DNA of 64,000 nucleotides from Lates calcarifer (GCF_001640805.2 NC_066849.1:1560404-1624403); one strand, 5' to 3'; positions 22,052-35,018 are shown, numbered from the stretch's first letter. Made by a program: numbers and translations. Notes: generated by a model from the letters alone, not told the origin.

Positions 22052-22366
22052 ATCCATCCATTATCTATACCACTTATCCTTTGAGGGCTATGGGGGGGCT
22101 GGAGCCAGTCCCAGCTGACATTGGGCAAGAGGTGGGCTAAATCCCAGACAGGTCACACTAGGCCCAGCATACAGAGACAAACAACCACTCAAACTCACAT
22201 TCACACCTATGGCCAATTAGAGTTGCATGTCTACACAAAGGAAACCCACACAGGCACAGGGAGAACACACAAACTCCACACAGGAAAGCCCTGAGAAAAC
22301 CAGGGTTCAAACCCAGAACCTTCTTGCTGTGAAGCGACAGTGCTAACCACTGTGCCACGCCACGTT
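22052..22366 (-). repeat. tRNA-headed SINE-like repeat (teleost type), near full length
   Basis: On the minus strand it starts GTGGCACAGTGGTTAGCACT, has a box-B-like GGGTTTGAACCCTGG, then TGTGGAGTTTGTGTGTTCTC, CCTGTGTGGGTTTCC and GTCAGCTGGGACTGG. It ends with the CCATCCATT pattern typical of this repeat (22,052 on the plus strand). It parallels the plus-strand copy at 59.6-60.0 kb. The 156-codon minus frame across it is not a gene. Confidence 0.85.
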
Positions 22367-25300
22367 TTAATATGAATTCATCATAATTCACAGAAACTAT
22401 ATTTGGATGGAGGCCGTTTGAAATTGAGAAAAATGGGAGTGTGTTAGTGTGTATGGATGAATGTGTCTGTGTACATGTGAGTGTGACTGAGTTAAATCTG
22501 TACTTAGCAGCACAAACCACAGGAAGCCTGGCTGCCATCATACCAGTCAGGAACAGAGAGACGAGGAATAAAGGAGAGAGTGAGAAAGTGTGGAGGCGGG
22601 AGGGAGGAGTCAAAGAAGTTGAACTCACAGCACAATGGAGAGAAAGAGATGAATAGAAAGAGAAAGGGAGGGAGGGAGAGAGAAGTAGTGGCAGGGCAGT
22701 GGATGATGGTAGTAGGCGGAAGCACCCATGCAGCTTTGTCAGAACTTGGCCAGTGTTGTCTTTGCTGCATATAAATAGTTGTTTATATTTGTTTCATAGA
22801 TTCTGCCGCAGGGTACATGGGTAACACTGGCCTTAGCTCTGAACAGTGTGTGTGTGTGTGTGCTTGTTTTACTATATTTGTGGGGTCTGAAAACCAGGAG
22901 TCAACTAGTGCCATCTGACAACTTCTTTGGAGACCAAAACGCTGGACACTGTATGTTTAAATGGCTGTTTGGAAGGTTAAGCCTTATTAAGGCTAGGGTT
23001 AGAATAAGATTAAGCTTAGGGTTACAATTAGACATTCAGTTGTGATGGTTAAGGTTGGCATAAGGGGTGAGGGAATGCATTATATCAATAATGGTTCCCA
23101 CAATCATAGGTAAATAAGGATGTGTTTTTTTTTTTTTTTTTGGTGTGTCTGTGTGTGTGTGTGTGTGTGTTCTTGTTTCCCTGTACTATGTGAGTAACAA
23201 ATTTGGTGTATATTTGGTGACATATTTTACTAATTTATCTTGGATAGTTATTGCTTCCTTAGATGGTGGTATACCTTTAGGACCTGGGTTAAGATGAGGT
23301 CTGCTATTAACAAAGGTAGCCAAAAAAGTTTGGTGTGAATCCAACAAGGCTGGTTGTAAGAACCCATCCTAGGACTTATGATTAAAGGAATACTTCAGAA
23401 GTATAGGACTGACCTTCCATAAAATTAAATAACAGGTGAGTCACAAATTAAAAAAGAAAAAAAACAAAAACAAAAACAAAAACAAAACGTGGAGAGGGTG
23501 GAGAAATCCTGCATCCTGTACTTCATATAATACAATGTCATATCATCTTTTTTAGACTATTCTCAACTTCTGTAAGTTGTGAGGTAGAGGAGGTTTACAT
23601 TGTTCTCCCAGTTAATGCAGCAATTCCGTGAGTTTGTTTTAATTACTGCAACTTCAGAACTGAAATTTGAGAGAAATATGGCTCTAAATAGTACATTGAC
23701 CACTGACTCCTGGTCATCACTGCTGTAGAGAAGAACTCAGTCAGAAGTGCAATATTTTGTCATTTTGTTTATATTAGACAGTATAGAGACAGTGGGGGTA
23801 TGACATGCCACTAATATCTTTCAATAAATTGTTGTAGCATTTTATTCAAAATAAGCAATCATAGGTAATAGTCAGGGCAATGACTTGGTCCAAATAAAAG
23901 TGGGAGAGACTACGCTTAGGCTGTGTATTGTATGACTGTCCTGAGATGTTTTAAGTGTGAAATTATTTTCAACACCAAACCAGTCATTATCAAAAAAAGT
24001 AAGACGGTTTTGCCAACTCTGAGTAGTATGGTAATTGCTGGAGACTTTCTCGGTCAGAGCCCCAAAGCATGTGATATTTTAAGTTCTAACATTGGACTCC
24101 GGGTAGATGTTCCCTGAGGCACAGTGTGGTTGCCAGGCGACAGGTTCTACCAGTGTGTCTCATTTGTTTCAGTTTTGGAAGTCTGACAGCAGATGTTTCT
24201 CCTTTGCCACTGCTGTTGATTTCTCGGGAAACAGTTGGGGGCAGACATATTGAATTTGTCTCTTGTGAATCAGTGACAAAACAATGCCATGGTAATCACT
24301 AAAAAAACTTATATAAAATAATTTTACACATTTCAGAATCAGTACAAACTCAGCTAATCATATGTGTCACTCATAATAGACTTCTACGCATTATAATAGG
24401 GGATATTAGCCCATGAACAAAAAAAAGAGCAAAAAAAAAACAGATGCTGAATTTGTAGTTATTTCCTTTAAAACAGTACTGTAAGCCATGATACTGAAAC
24501 AAAATTTCAACACAGAAAGTTCTTTGGATTGTGGTAGAAGTGATTTAAAGCTTCTAGCTTCTTCTTTCTATGTGTTGTGCTCGTGCTTTTGGGCAGTGTC
24601 CATGGGCATTTTTATTTTTTCCCAGGAATTTTGCATATCCCTAAACATGATAGGCATCATGGTAGTTCCGGTCCAGAATCAGACACAGGCATGTCAGGCA
24701 CCTGACTCACAACCATAGACTGTATATAAAACCAAGCTTCTGAAACAGACACTCTGATGTGTGTCCATTTCAGAAATGCAACTGTCTATGTCATCAACTA
24801 AGATGGCGAGTGAGAACTGACTGATATACACAGAGACAGATTGCATCCATGAGCCAGGCAATAGGCAACTTTACATAGTTTAAGAGGGAAAAAAACAGCA
24901 TGTCTCTAGCTCAAAACCATTGCTGTGTAATGATGGTCTAAAGACAACATTATATTTGTGAGCGCATACACTCCTGTGTGCTTCAGAGGTTTAAGGTGAA
25001 GTTACTTAAAAAGCATGTGGCAAAAGAGGGGGCACAAATGACAAAAGGACAAAAACAACAAGGAAAAAGTACAAAACATCAAGACTGGCAAAAAGCCATG
25101 CAAAGCATGGCAAGTAACAAAAGCGCAAAGTAATCTCTCTGTTTTATTCCTGAAGGGAATAATGGTGCATTAACTTGTAGAATAGTAGGCTTTTAGGGTT
25201 GAAGGCAACCTTTAATTGTTTAACCTGTAATTTACATGCCAAAGGCACATATTTGTTGTCTAACAGAAAATTCAATACCAATAATTAATTGACCAAAAAG

Positions 25301-25424
25301 ATAATGAATAGTTTCTAACATGCATCAATAGATGAGTGAATTACCTAATGATCTTTTTGGTCAATATTAAACAATAACAAAAATATACATGGAAAAGAAA
25401 AACCTAAATGCTCTGACAAGTCAT
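22367..25424. other. Unassigned DNA with short microsatellites
   Basis: (GT)n at about 22,846-22,862. T16 followed by (GT)n at 23,127-23,170. A (CAAAAA)n run at about 23,460-23,487. The phrase CCATAGACTGTATATAAA at 24,713 recurs in many fish repeats, but no borders can be drawn. No gene seen. Confidence 0.5.
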
Positions 25425-25640
25425 ATGCTATGGCCTTCACAGTCACCAGATCTCAACCTAGTTGAACACCTGTGGAAGATTTTGGACTGAGACCATGAAT
25501 TAGACAACCCTCTCCTCCATCATCATCAAAACCCCAAATGAGGGAAAATCCTGGGAAGGATGATGTCTTGTCTTGAAGACTTGTAGAATCTATGCTGATG
25601 ATGCACTGAAGCTGTTCTGGCAACTTGTGGTAGTCCAAGA
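25425..25640 (+). pseudogene. Tc1/mariner transposase C-terminal fragment
   Basis: [14 protein letters not shown] near 25,446-25,488 carries the N-x-V/I-E-x-L-W signature around the catalytic glutamate. It is followed by decayed C-terminal sequence with several stops and no inverted end. The minus-strand 61-codon frame here is a shadow. Confidence 0.65.
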
Positions 25641-26584
25641 CCTTACTTAAACACTTTGATGTTTTTTCTGTTTGTCACCTGTGTGTATAATAGCCACTAA
25701 TACTGTCTCAAATTGGATACTTCAGTTAGCATACTTACATATAGTGTGTGAATTTCGACAAGTTAGTGTTGTCTCAAAACAAACGTGACTGTTAGGCACT
25801 GACTGGAAATGATGATTGCAACGTGTTTGCCGCCCGCCAAACATCTGATGGCTGCTTTGCTCACCTGACTTAAAAATGAAAGTTTTACTTTGTGCCTGTG
25901 TGTGCGCCGTTTCATACAAAATGTTTGTTACACTGTCATCGTATCATCTTTCCTTGGCCACCATTTTCACAAATTTGAATATACGTTGGTGGTCCCTCCC
26001 CTTCCGAAACATAGCCAAGATGTTGCTCGCTGAGAGTGAGTGTACAACATTCCACAATCTACTATTTGACCATTTTGAGTGCATCATCTGGGCCCTCACA
26101 GTGCACTGCACTGTTTCCATACTTGTCAGTGTGATCGCACTTAAGCACTCAAAGTACCAAGTGTGAGTACTGAAATACGTGAATTGAGACACAGCATAAA
26201 TGTGGACTTGTATAGACAATGCTTAATTATACATAGTCACTAGATGGCAGTATGATCACATAATAGGAGTACACTGTGCAGTGTCAGTCAGTGTTCAGGC
26301 ACTGTATGTGGCACGGAGATGATCTTTTTTTTCCTTTAATGAAATGTTTGGCTGTTTGGATGTTGCGGGAGAATGAAACAACTTTACCTTAATTCTTCAG
26401 TGTGCTAAAAGGAGAAATACTAGCTCCAGCATGATTTATAGTAAAGCCTGTTATCAGAGAAAAGAGAGAAAGAGAGGGAGGATGTGGGCTGCTTGTGTGT
26501 ATAGAGTCAAATCTTTGGTAATCAGCAATGTTTTTTATTTTTACTTTATTCTTTTTTTTAATGTTTCCACAAATACGTTGCACT
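25641..26584. other. Unassigned DNA
   Basis: No element recognised. Overlapping frames of 91-96 codons lie on opposite strands at 25,876-26,219, and neither resembles a known family. Confidence 0.5.
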
Positions 26585-26800
26585 TATAAGTCGCTTTGCC
26601 TTCACCCTCAGTCCAGTTCATCCCAAATCAACTCCATTTGGTCAAGTCTGGAGACTATGCTGGTCTTCCATCATTTGAGGCTTACTGTTTATTTATATTC
26701 CTACTGATTTTTCAGTGTTGTTCACCACTTATGTTTGTAACTGGACTAGAAATTCAATTTCAATAAAAATTGGAAACATGGAGGTGTTTGTTGGCCATAT
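26585..26800 (-). pseudogene. Tc1/mariner transposase scrap
   Basis: On the minus strand the stretch near 26,660-26,620 reads DQMELIWDELD, the segment just after the catalytic glutamate motif of Tc1 transposases. Only some 20-40 residues are recognisable. Borders are approximate. Confidence 0.55.
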
Positions 26801-26931
26801 AAATACACTTTGCTTTTTTGAGCTGTTTCATTTAGTTTTGCACAAATAAACAAATGAAACATATTTACAGCCCATGTCTTACCAGAAGACAGTCAGTAGG
26901 AGCCCCATAACCTCATAGGGTTATGAATAGT

Positions 26932-27492
26932 TAGGGCTGTGCAATATGACAATGTATATCAGACGACTGAAAAAAAAGGTCTAGCATTTCATATTATGCC
27001 CTACTGTTTAATTTGTAATAATACACTGTTTATGGCAATATTTCTTCACGATTTGAATAATGTCACCACGTGGATACAGGCAGAAATGAGAATACCAGTC
27101 CTGTGAGTGAAGGCGAGACAGAACTGGGTAGCTCTGAACTAGAGAAGGACCAGCCAAGACAAATCAATGAGCATGTTCTCTAAACGAGGGGCTACCTCTG
27201 TAGCATGGAAGTGGTTTGGTTACAAAACCAGAAAACTGCACTTTATGCTGCACACTGATCCCCACAACAGACTCAAACACCACTAACCTCTTCTACCACC
27301 TACGCAAGAACCATGTTAAAGAAGTCAAATGTCAGAACAGGCTTTTACCCACAGCACTCCATATAACAAAGACTCACAAAGATGGAAGGAGATGACAGCA
27401 GCCATTGCAACTTATATCTGCATAATATCTTTATTGGGATATGAGATGATTTATATTAGGATATGAGATTTTGGCCATATCACATAGCCCTA
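26932..27492 (+). mobile_element. hAT deletion derivative with BED-finger remnant and 8-bp duplication
   Basis: The left end TAGGGCTGTGCAATATGAC matches the inverted right end (complement of GGCCATATCACATAGCCCTA) at 16 of the first 20 positions or so. The flanks are TGAATAGT (26,924-26,931) and TGAACAGT (27,493-27,500), an 8-bp target duplication with one difference, as hAT elements make. Inside, 27,180-27,425 encodes the start of a ZBED-type hAT protein: VAWKWFGYK at the BED-finger start, then in shifted frames N-L-F-Y-H-L-R-K-N-H and RWKE-T-AI. The catalytic domain is deleted, leaving a 561-bp non-autonomous element. Confidence 0.88.
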
Positions 27493-28187
27493 TGAACAGT
27501 CGTGATTGCATAAGGTTATGGCAGACTTTAAAGCCACAATAGCTGATTCTTTTGTCCACTTGGGGGCAGCGAAACAAGTGTGAGTGGACATAGTGTTTTT
27601 GTAATTCCACCTAACGATTGATACATCCTACCTCTCGCCCATTGTCAGCTGGGATAGGCTCCAGCCCACCCACAACGCTTACGGTGCAGTATAGATAATA
27701 GATGGATGGATGGTGATACATCATCTTGCTAGTGGATCAAGTCGCATTCTTCCGATTATTCATATCCAACATATGTCAAGATAAGAAAGTAAGAAAGAAA
27801 GCACAGAGCTGTACGTAGCAAAGATATAAATATAGCAGCATGTATCAGACAATAATTGGAATCCAAACATGAGGCAAGGTTACATTTCTTTCTTTTTTCT
27901 TTTTTGGTAAAACTACCTTTTATTATGAAAAATCATTGTCCCTACAGTTGTGCTATAATGTGAGCTAGACTTCATGTCAATTAATTTGCCTTGTCCTGTG
28001 TGTAGCATAATAGGATTATAGCTGTTGGGGGGGAGGTAGGAGATATAGTATATAGTATAGTTGCAGTTCAAATTAGTGACATGCAGCAAATCACATGTTA
28101 GGTTTTTAAATAAACTGCAGACCATCATAACTTATGCCTCTTGCGAAATCCAAGATCTGCAAGCCGTCTTGTAGACTTCCTCCTGAT
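27493..28187 (+). repeat. SINE-like repeat tail and unassigned DNA
   Basis: At 27,637-27,712 CCATTGTCAGCTGGGATAGG, CTCCAGCCCAC and the ATAGATGGATGGATGG tail are the 3' end of the same SINE-like repeat as 59.6 kb, 5'-truncated, plus orientation. The rest of the interval holds nothing recognisable. Confidence 0.7.
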
Positions 28188-29210
28188 AAGGGTTGAACGA
28201 TTTATCGAATTTCAACTGAAATCGTGATTTGAACTAATGTCATTTGCAAACTGACTGTGATTATTTTTATAACAGAATGTCAGTGGATGGGTCATTACAT
28301 TTTTTCTTAGCTGCCTCAACGTTTCACACACACAGCACTGCAGGAGCAACAGAGCCACAAGCTGAATAACTTTATAACTAAATCTTGTCATAAAACGATC
28401 AAACCACAAAACTAACTGTGGAATTAGATACTTGATGAAAACTGGGGGCAGAGCAACAGTGTGATACAGATTCTCTCTGCTCTGCAGTCAGGTGAGTTCT
28501 ACCTGCTGAGAGCTGCATATCTGTCACAAGAACGGACACAGCTAAAGTGGAAACTACCGTTGTTATGACAAGTGTCAACAGGCTGGCAGGAAAGATAACT
28601 GAGCTATGAACAAGACACTGCTGCAATATTATAGTTAGATAAGACTCAGATAAGCTGAGAAGGAGAGAGAGAAAGAGAAAATGAGAGAAAATGGTAGAAT
28701 GAACTTGCTAACATTAAGTTAGATTTTTATCCGTATTTTGTATTTTCAACCAGAAAAAATTCAAGAGTCTTAATCGGTTGTGTCTGTCTCTACTGGTTCT
28801 CTGTGTGCCTGTCAGTGTCCTGTCATTCCTGCTCAGTGTATCAGCATTTGAAAAATCAACACAGGCAGCAGTATGACCAATGTAAAGTTATGTAAAGTTA
28901 CTGCAAAGAAGGAAAGTGAACGTAGTTTGTTCTGTGAGAATTGTTCTATGGTTCATTATGTGTTTGCTCTATACCATGTTTTGTTGGAATAAATACATTT
29001 TGGATTTGTATATTTTCATTCTCATCCATGGATTAGTACACAGAGCAGTTGATATTTTAATAATCTCTTAAATGGTAATGCTCCATCACGTTTTACATGT
29101 GTATAGTGAATTTTGACTTTCAAAAATTATATTGCAAATCAAATCACAATCACAACATCTGTCAGAAAAAATCGCAATTAGATGTTTTCTCAACAATCAT
29201 TCAGCCCCAA
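28188..29210 (+). mobile_element. Second hAT-like element with BED-finger scrap
   Basis: The left end AAGGGTTGAACGATT and the inverted right end (complement of AATCATTCAGCCCCAA) agree at most positions, and both inner flanks carry AATCG/CGATT-rich sequence. Near 28,848-28,895 the text reads YQHLKNQHRQQYDQCK, the closing H-x-x-x-H part of a BED zinc finger. No intact transposase frame remains, and an 8-bp duplication could not be seen. The element is about 1 kb. Confidence 0.65.
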
Positions 29211-30351
29211 AAAGCCCTAATGTCATGTTTACGCCAGAGATCACTCTGTCATCCTTTTGGTTAACGTAAAGGAACGTGTAGTAAGAGATGTCACACGAGG
29301 CAGGAAAGTGCAAAAATATTCTGACAGACTTAGAGAGAAAGACTAGACTGTGTAAATATGCCAGCAGAGTGGGAAGTTCTTCTTTAGAGTAACTTAACCC
29401 CTTGTAAAAATCTTGTTTTTGCTCACGTCAAGTGATGTACAGTTGTACTCTAAGACCCTGTTAGGTGTTACTACAGGTGCAAGTGCGCACACTTGGTTGT
29501 GAAAATCAACCATGTATAATAAACATTTCAAGTTTATTTGTTTAATGTTTACAAATATATAATTAACCAATGTAGTCCCAAACTCCTCAAGTCTGCATTT
29601 TTGTATCTTGTTAGGCATTGAAATCTTGGTTCTCATATTCATTGCGTGTGAAAATCAACCATGTATAACCTGTGATTATAATTTACAGGCCCCTTGCACT
29701 GAAAACAAAATTAACTGACTATAATCTTAATCCTGATATAAGAAAGAAAGAAAGACAGATTGATAGAAAGAGAAACCCAGGCACCGACCCCTTGGCTTCC
29801 ATCATAAACCAGCACCATAAACTTAACTGTATGCCAACACTTAATCCAATCCATATGGCATCAGATTTATCTGCAGGTAAATCAGTGCCTGAGATAAGTA
29901 TCTTCTGGCTAGATTAATAGACTGCAGAGGAAAGTAAAATTTAAAAAAAGATGAGGAAATGTTTTAGGGCCACACTTCAGAGGCCCAGAGCAGTGGTCTG
30001 TGTGTAAATGTGCATCCATGTGTATGTGCGTGTGCGCGTGTTTGTGTGGATGAGAGGTACTCTGGAAATATTTTAGAGCCACACTTAGAACCCCTCAGTA
30101 TATTCTGCTCCCAAATGGCGCTGTTACACTTCAAATTAAATAGGTGGGTGAGGTAGCAGTGTGTGATAAAATCTCTTGGAATATATTGCCTATGATACAG
30201 CATATTTTCTGTTGCAATGGGTTGTTTATAAAATTTAAAGTGTAACACTTTGGGGGCTTAATTGTTTGAATGCATACTGGGGCCAATCAGTGTTTTGGTG
30301 GATCAATAAAACAGTTAACAACACACAAGGGCTCAAGGATGGTGGGCTGCC

Positions 30352-30353
<2 letters not shown>
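29211..30353. other. Unassigned DNA with a 21-bp direct repeat
   Basis: GTGAAAATCAACCATGTATA occurs at 29,499 and again at 29,647, flanking about 127 bases. GT-rich sequence lies near 30,000-30,045. No gene seen. Confidence 0.6.

Positions 30354-30386
<33 letters not shown>
30354..30386 (+). repeat. (GT)n microsatellite
   Basis: About 16 GT units. A shorter GT run follows at about 30,492-30,510. Confidence 0.97.
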
Positions 30387-30387
<1 letters not shown>

Positions 30388-33300
30388 CACGTTAGATAGA
30401 GGGGGAAATAAAGACTGTTTGGTCTCAGAAGGCTATGTCCTGTGGCAATGTCAGGGTTATGTATAGTAAAGCCCAGAACTTTTCCTCTGCATGTGTGTGT
30501 GTCTGTGTGTTTTTGGAGGCAGACTCCCCAGAGAGACTGTAATTACCAGGATGGTAAATCACCTTAATCCAGGACACACACACAATCACAGATATGAACC
30601 AGTGCTCAGCCCAGCTCAGTGTGGTTTGTGTTTAGACACTTGCATCATTGCATTATCAGTCAACCACATTAAAATCAACATGCTACTGCATGGCCCTGGA
30701 GTTACAAACCCTTTATTATGGCATCACACATATTAATGTATTTTTTTGGCAAAGAATAAGCATTAGGGAAACTACACATGACAGGGAAAATGTAATGTTT
30801 TGTTGTCAGAATGAAAGGATACCAGAGTTGGATTTCATGCCTCTGAACCTGAGAAACTCTTATTCTATAACTACCACATGTTTAGGTGCAGCATTAGTAC
30901 TTGTATGGCAAGTTGTTTCTACTGTGAATGAAAAGACTCATAACATTATATACGATTATATTACATTATACCATTGTAACAGCATGGTAACCTGTAGCAG
31001 CTGCCAAGACTGAACACTGTGAGTAATGGTTAAGCAGTAATTGATGTGCTTTCAGAATGTCATCATGCTTTAACCAGTTGGAACAAAGGGGGCAGTTACG
31101 CCCAGTGTGGTCAGGATAGAGTACTCATTCACAGCTGTAAGTGTGACCATACTGTGAGGTACAACCCATCCTAAAATACAGAAACCATGCTCAAAATAAA
31201 GAGGAATACACTGTACCTGCTTGGTATCATACTGTATTTCAGTAAGTAACACATAACCAGGCGCAAAAGCTTTGTTTCACTTTCATCTTTGGTTAAATGT
31301 TTGCAACTCTGACCCCAACCACCAGTGATAGCACAGTGTACTGACACATCCAGGAGTAAACTTCTACACCACTGCTGCAAAGTGAGAGAATACAAGGTGG
31401 AAGTCAGAATAAAAGAGTTTTACTTTTTCCCATTATCAATGGGATACACATGGTTAAGTGAACAATATTACTCTCAGAATTTAAAGTAAAAAGTACATTG
31501 CAAGGAGTTATGTTTTCATCTAAGAATTGCACCAAATACTCTCTATTACCAAAAATTCAATCCTTGAGAACATATGATTTTATCATTCTGCAATACCTAA
31601 TCAGTTATTGGCAGTCCAACTTGGCTTGCAGAGATTTAAGATATTTCATAAATGAGGAGGATTGTAAACCATCATCTACAGTAAAAGGACATTATGTTAC
31701 ACTGGGACAATATGCACATGGACATGTTAATTTATTTTGGGTATATATTCATATGATGGCATATTTACAGAGCACTGCATATCTTGTTTTGGCTTCATCT
31801 TGTGTATCCATGACAAAGATCAGTTCTATGGCAATAAAGTGTTATGCATGCATAAATATTGTCCTCTGCACGCTGGCCCAGCCAATTAACAGTTGTGCCA
31901 AAAAAGTGACTGCATTGTTCAACTGACAAGCTTTGTTTTATCAAGCCTATCAGTTCACCCCACACCTCTGCCTACAGTTACCAAATTTGTTTGTTGGAGC
32001 TGGGCTTGCTTGACATGAGTTTGTCAGATTGCAGAGTTGTTTGCTTGTGAATTATAGAGCAAATTATGACTTTGCGAAGTCAAACAAGGCGGCCAGTTTA
32101 ATGGTAAATTGAATGGAGTATTGTACTCTCCTGGTAAGGACCTGCTACAATTAAAAACAACTGGATAAATGTTTTGTTTTTTCTTTGTATTGAACATAAT
32201 TAAATTATCTCTGAATGAAAATAAATATTGAAAATCATTTTTTACCCTCACCCAACAATGAAGCTTACCCACTATTATGTAAGGACAAATACAAACTATC
32301 TGGATTACTGTCAGATCACTTCCTTTTGCATTTGTTATTTGCATCACTAATATTTAGCTTATACCACTTAGTTTTTCAAACCAGATGAACTTGCTTTACT
32401 GTCATGAGATGGGAATGTGTTACTTCTACAGTTTCCCATGTGAGTGATGCACCATGTCAAAGGTAGTTACTTACAGAGTAAATATATTTTGTTCCAGGCC
32501 CAGTTCTGTTTTTCATCAGCATAACAAGGAAGCACCATTAATTAATGTGTCTGACAAGCTGCAAACTGCTGAGGGTATTACATTTTAGTGATTCATTCAT
32601 TCATATTGCATATTTTAATTCTTCTCTACAAAAATATTTGCTCTTATAGTATTAAATAGGCAACACTGGGGTCCAAAAGTCTGAAATCCACTTTCCCAAA
32701 AGTCAGACTAGTCAGACCAACTGCAGATATACAGAATACCTTGTCAATGGCAATAGCACAGTGGTAATCTGGAGTATCACTAGAAATCCTGATCCTAGTT
32801 TACTGCATTAAATCTAGGCCCCTCCTTTTTCCAGAATGACCCAAGGCGTGTCTACAAAATACCATTTATATTGTATTTTGGAGGAAATACATTGCTGCCT
32901 GAATTACATTCATTGACAGTCCAAAAGTATTACATATGTCAGTGGTTGGGCATACAAAGTTGAATACTCTGACAGACAAGCCTGTCTCCCAGAATCTATG
33001 TTTATATACAACGAAACTGCAACTTGCAATGCTAGTGCCATTAAAAATGTTATTACAATGTTATTATACCGCTCTGGTAAAAATATATGAATAAAAACCT
33101 TGGTAAACCCTTTTCAAGTACCAGTACAATTCATTCACACTAGTAAATGTGAAGTTATGTTTTCACTAAAGATTTGAAGATTTTGAAAAAATCTCATTAT
33201 AGATAGAGATGAGATTGTTCTTAATATTTTGATATAACACACTTAGGTATTAGTGATATGCAAGGGATTAAGTAAAATACAATTATTCTCTGTGTCTAAT

Positions 33301-34987
33301 AAAAGTTTAATATTCAAGGTTTGCAGTAACTGACAGCAATGCTCTATCAGATACCTGTCAGATTCATTTCACTCTGCAAGAATGTCATTGATTTCTGTTT
33401 ATGCTTCACTTGTTCAGCTGTGAGCTGCTTAGATGAAACAGCCACTTTAAGTATCTCATCAAGGATGATAAGATTCAGAGGCTTTTCACATGAATGTTTA
33501 TTAAAGAGCCTGAAGAGTATCTTTCTCATTTAAAGTCTATGGACACAACCAGTTAAGCAGACAGCAGAGTTTTGTCAACAAAACAGGTGATAGCAGACAA
33601 CTGCTCAATATCAGACTTCACTCACACTTCCGCACACATCTATAATAAAGGCACATTACAATATACAAAATGCAGAGAAGTCTGGGCTCTGATCAGACTG
33701 GGCGGACATACAGAGCATGTTAGTATTGTTGTCATCTGTCAACTAAATCAAAATTTTCAATCTATAGCTTTTACATGCCTTCCCACTTTTATGTAACATC
33801 ATCCACTGGCTCATAATACAAAATGCTGCTAAATGCTTATGCTAGTTTGCTTACATACTCCCAAATGACAATTCCAACACTCTGACTAGATTCTATCCAA
33901 GAAGGGTAGAATCAAGGAAACTGGATGGAGGTTGTAGGTGTTTGAAGATGTTTCTCCTCTCATCTGAGAGCTAATTATAGACAAGGTACAGCTGAGGCTG
34001 GTGGAAATGTTAGGCTAGTATTTCAGGTATTCCCTCATAAAGCAAAAACAGACAAATTAAAATAAGTCACATGATAACCTAGGTTATTAGGACATTTCAC
34101 TGAATACGTGTGAGATGAAAGGTCAGCAGCTCACCAAAGTGATTTAGAATTCACCCCCTGGGTACAAAATGGCTATCCATCTAAATGTTGGGTATTTCAG
34201 AATGGACCAATGGAAGTGGTGAACCAGCAGACAGATGGACATTGCCATCCTGAGAGCTACACCCCAAGTTTGGCTAAGAAGCTGTCAGATAAACAAAGCA
34301 GACAGGGTGTACTTTTGGAAAATGTGTAAAATTGAAGCCCAAGAGTCTTTATAATCCAATCTGGATTGATTATACTGCTGGAAGTATAGGGTGCTATCAT
34401 TCTTCTTCCCCTGATGGCTTTATTTAATCTTTGTTTCCTAATGGCTGTTATCTGATCACTATGGTCTTGAAATGCCAAAATCGGGGCTTTTAACAGCTTC
34501 AGATCCAATTCTATGCTCTGTGTTTCCGTGTCTGTTTGAAAGTGTAAATCACACTTTTACTGGATTTTGAAATACTTTCTTGTAAGATTATCTCCTTCAA
34601 GCATAAATCTGATTCCAACTACCTTAACATACTATTGATCAAATAAGGTGCAAGTTGAGGAGACGAAAATTATACCTTGCTATCAAGAAGCGCATTCGCT
34701 TTCAGGCAGTGGCCTGGGAGACCTGCAAAGGTGAGAACACCCTCCTTCTCTGAGTTATTTTTTCCACTTCTATACTCAGTTTAAGGCTGTTTTTCCCCAT
34801 TATCTTCCACCCCATTTCCTACCATAAAAAGGAAAACACATTTGAGAACATCAACTCTGCACTTCAAAAGGTCTGCCTCTACGCTTCATACAGCGCAGCA
34901 ATACAATGTGTCTGTCAGAGGTTTTCAAATCTGGGACGCCAAAGCCATTTCAGCATCTTGTTGTTTTAGAAATCTCTCTCTCTATGA
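30387..34987. other. Long gene-free, repeat-poor stretch
   Basis: About 4.6 kb in which I recognise no transposon and no gene. The 142-codon plus frame at 31,498-31,926 and other frames here have random-looking composition and no supporting context. One exon-like stretch at about 34,650-34,731 is discussed in the findings. Such repeat-poor blocks can hold conserved non-coding elements, which cannot be judged from one sequence. Confidence 0.5.

Positions 34988-35016
<29 letters not shown>
34988..35016 (+). repeat. (GT)n microsatellite
   Basis: About 14 GT units preceded by a short CT run. Confidence 0.97.

Positions 35017-35018
<2 letters not shown>

Noticed and set aside
22158..22628. 156-codon minus-strand frame as a gene
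   Set aside because: Most of it is translation of a SINE-like repeat (22,052-22,366), with no protein family resemblance.
31498..31926. 142-codon plus-strand frame as a gene
   Set aside because: Composition looks random, there is no domain or splice context, and frames of this size occur by chance in 64 kb on six frames.
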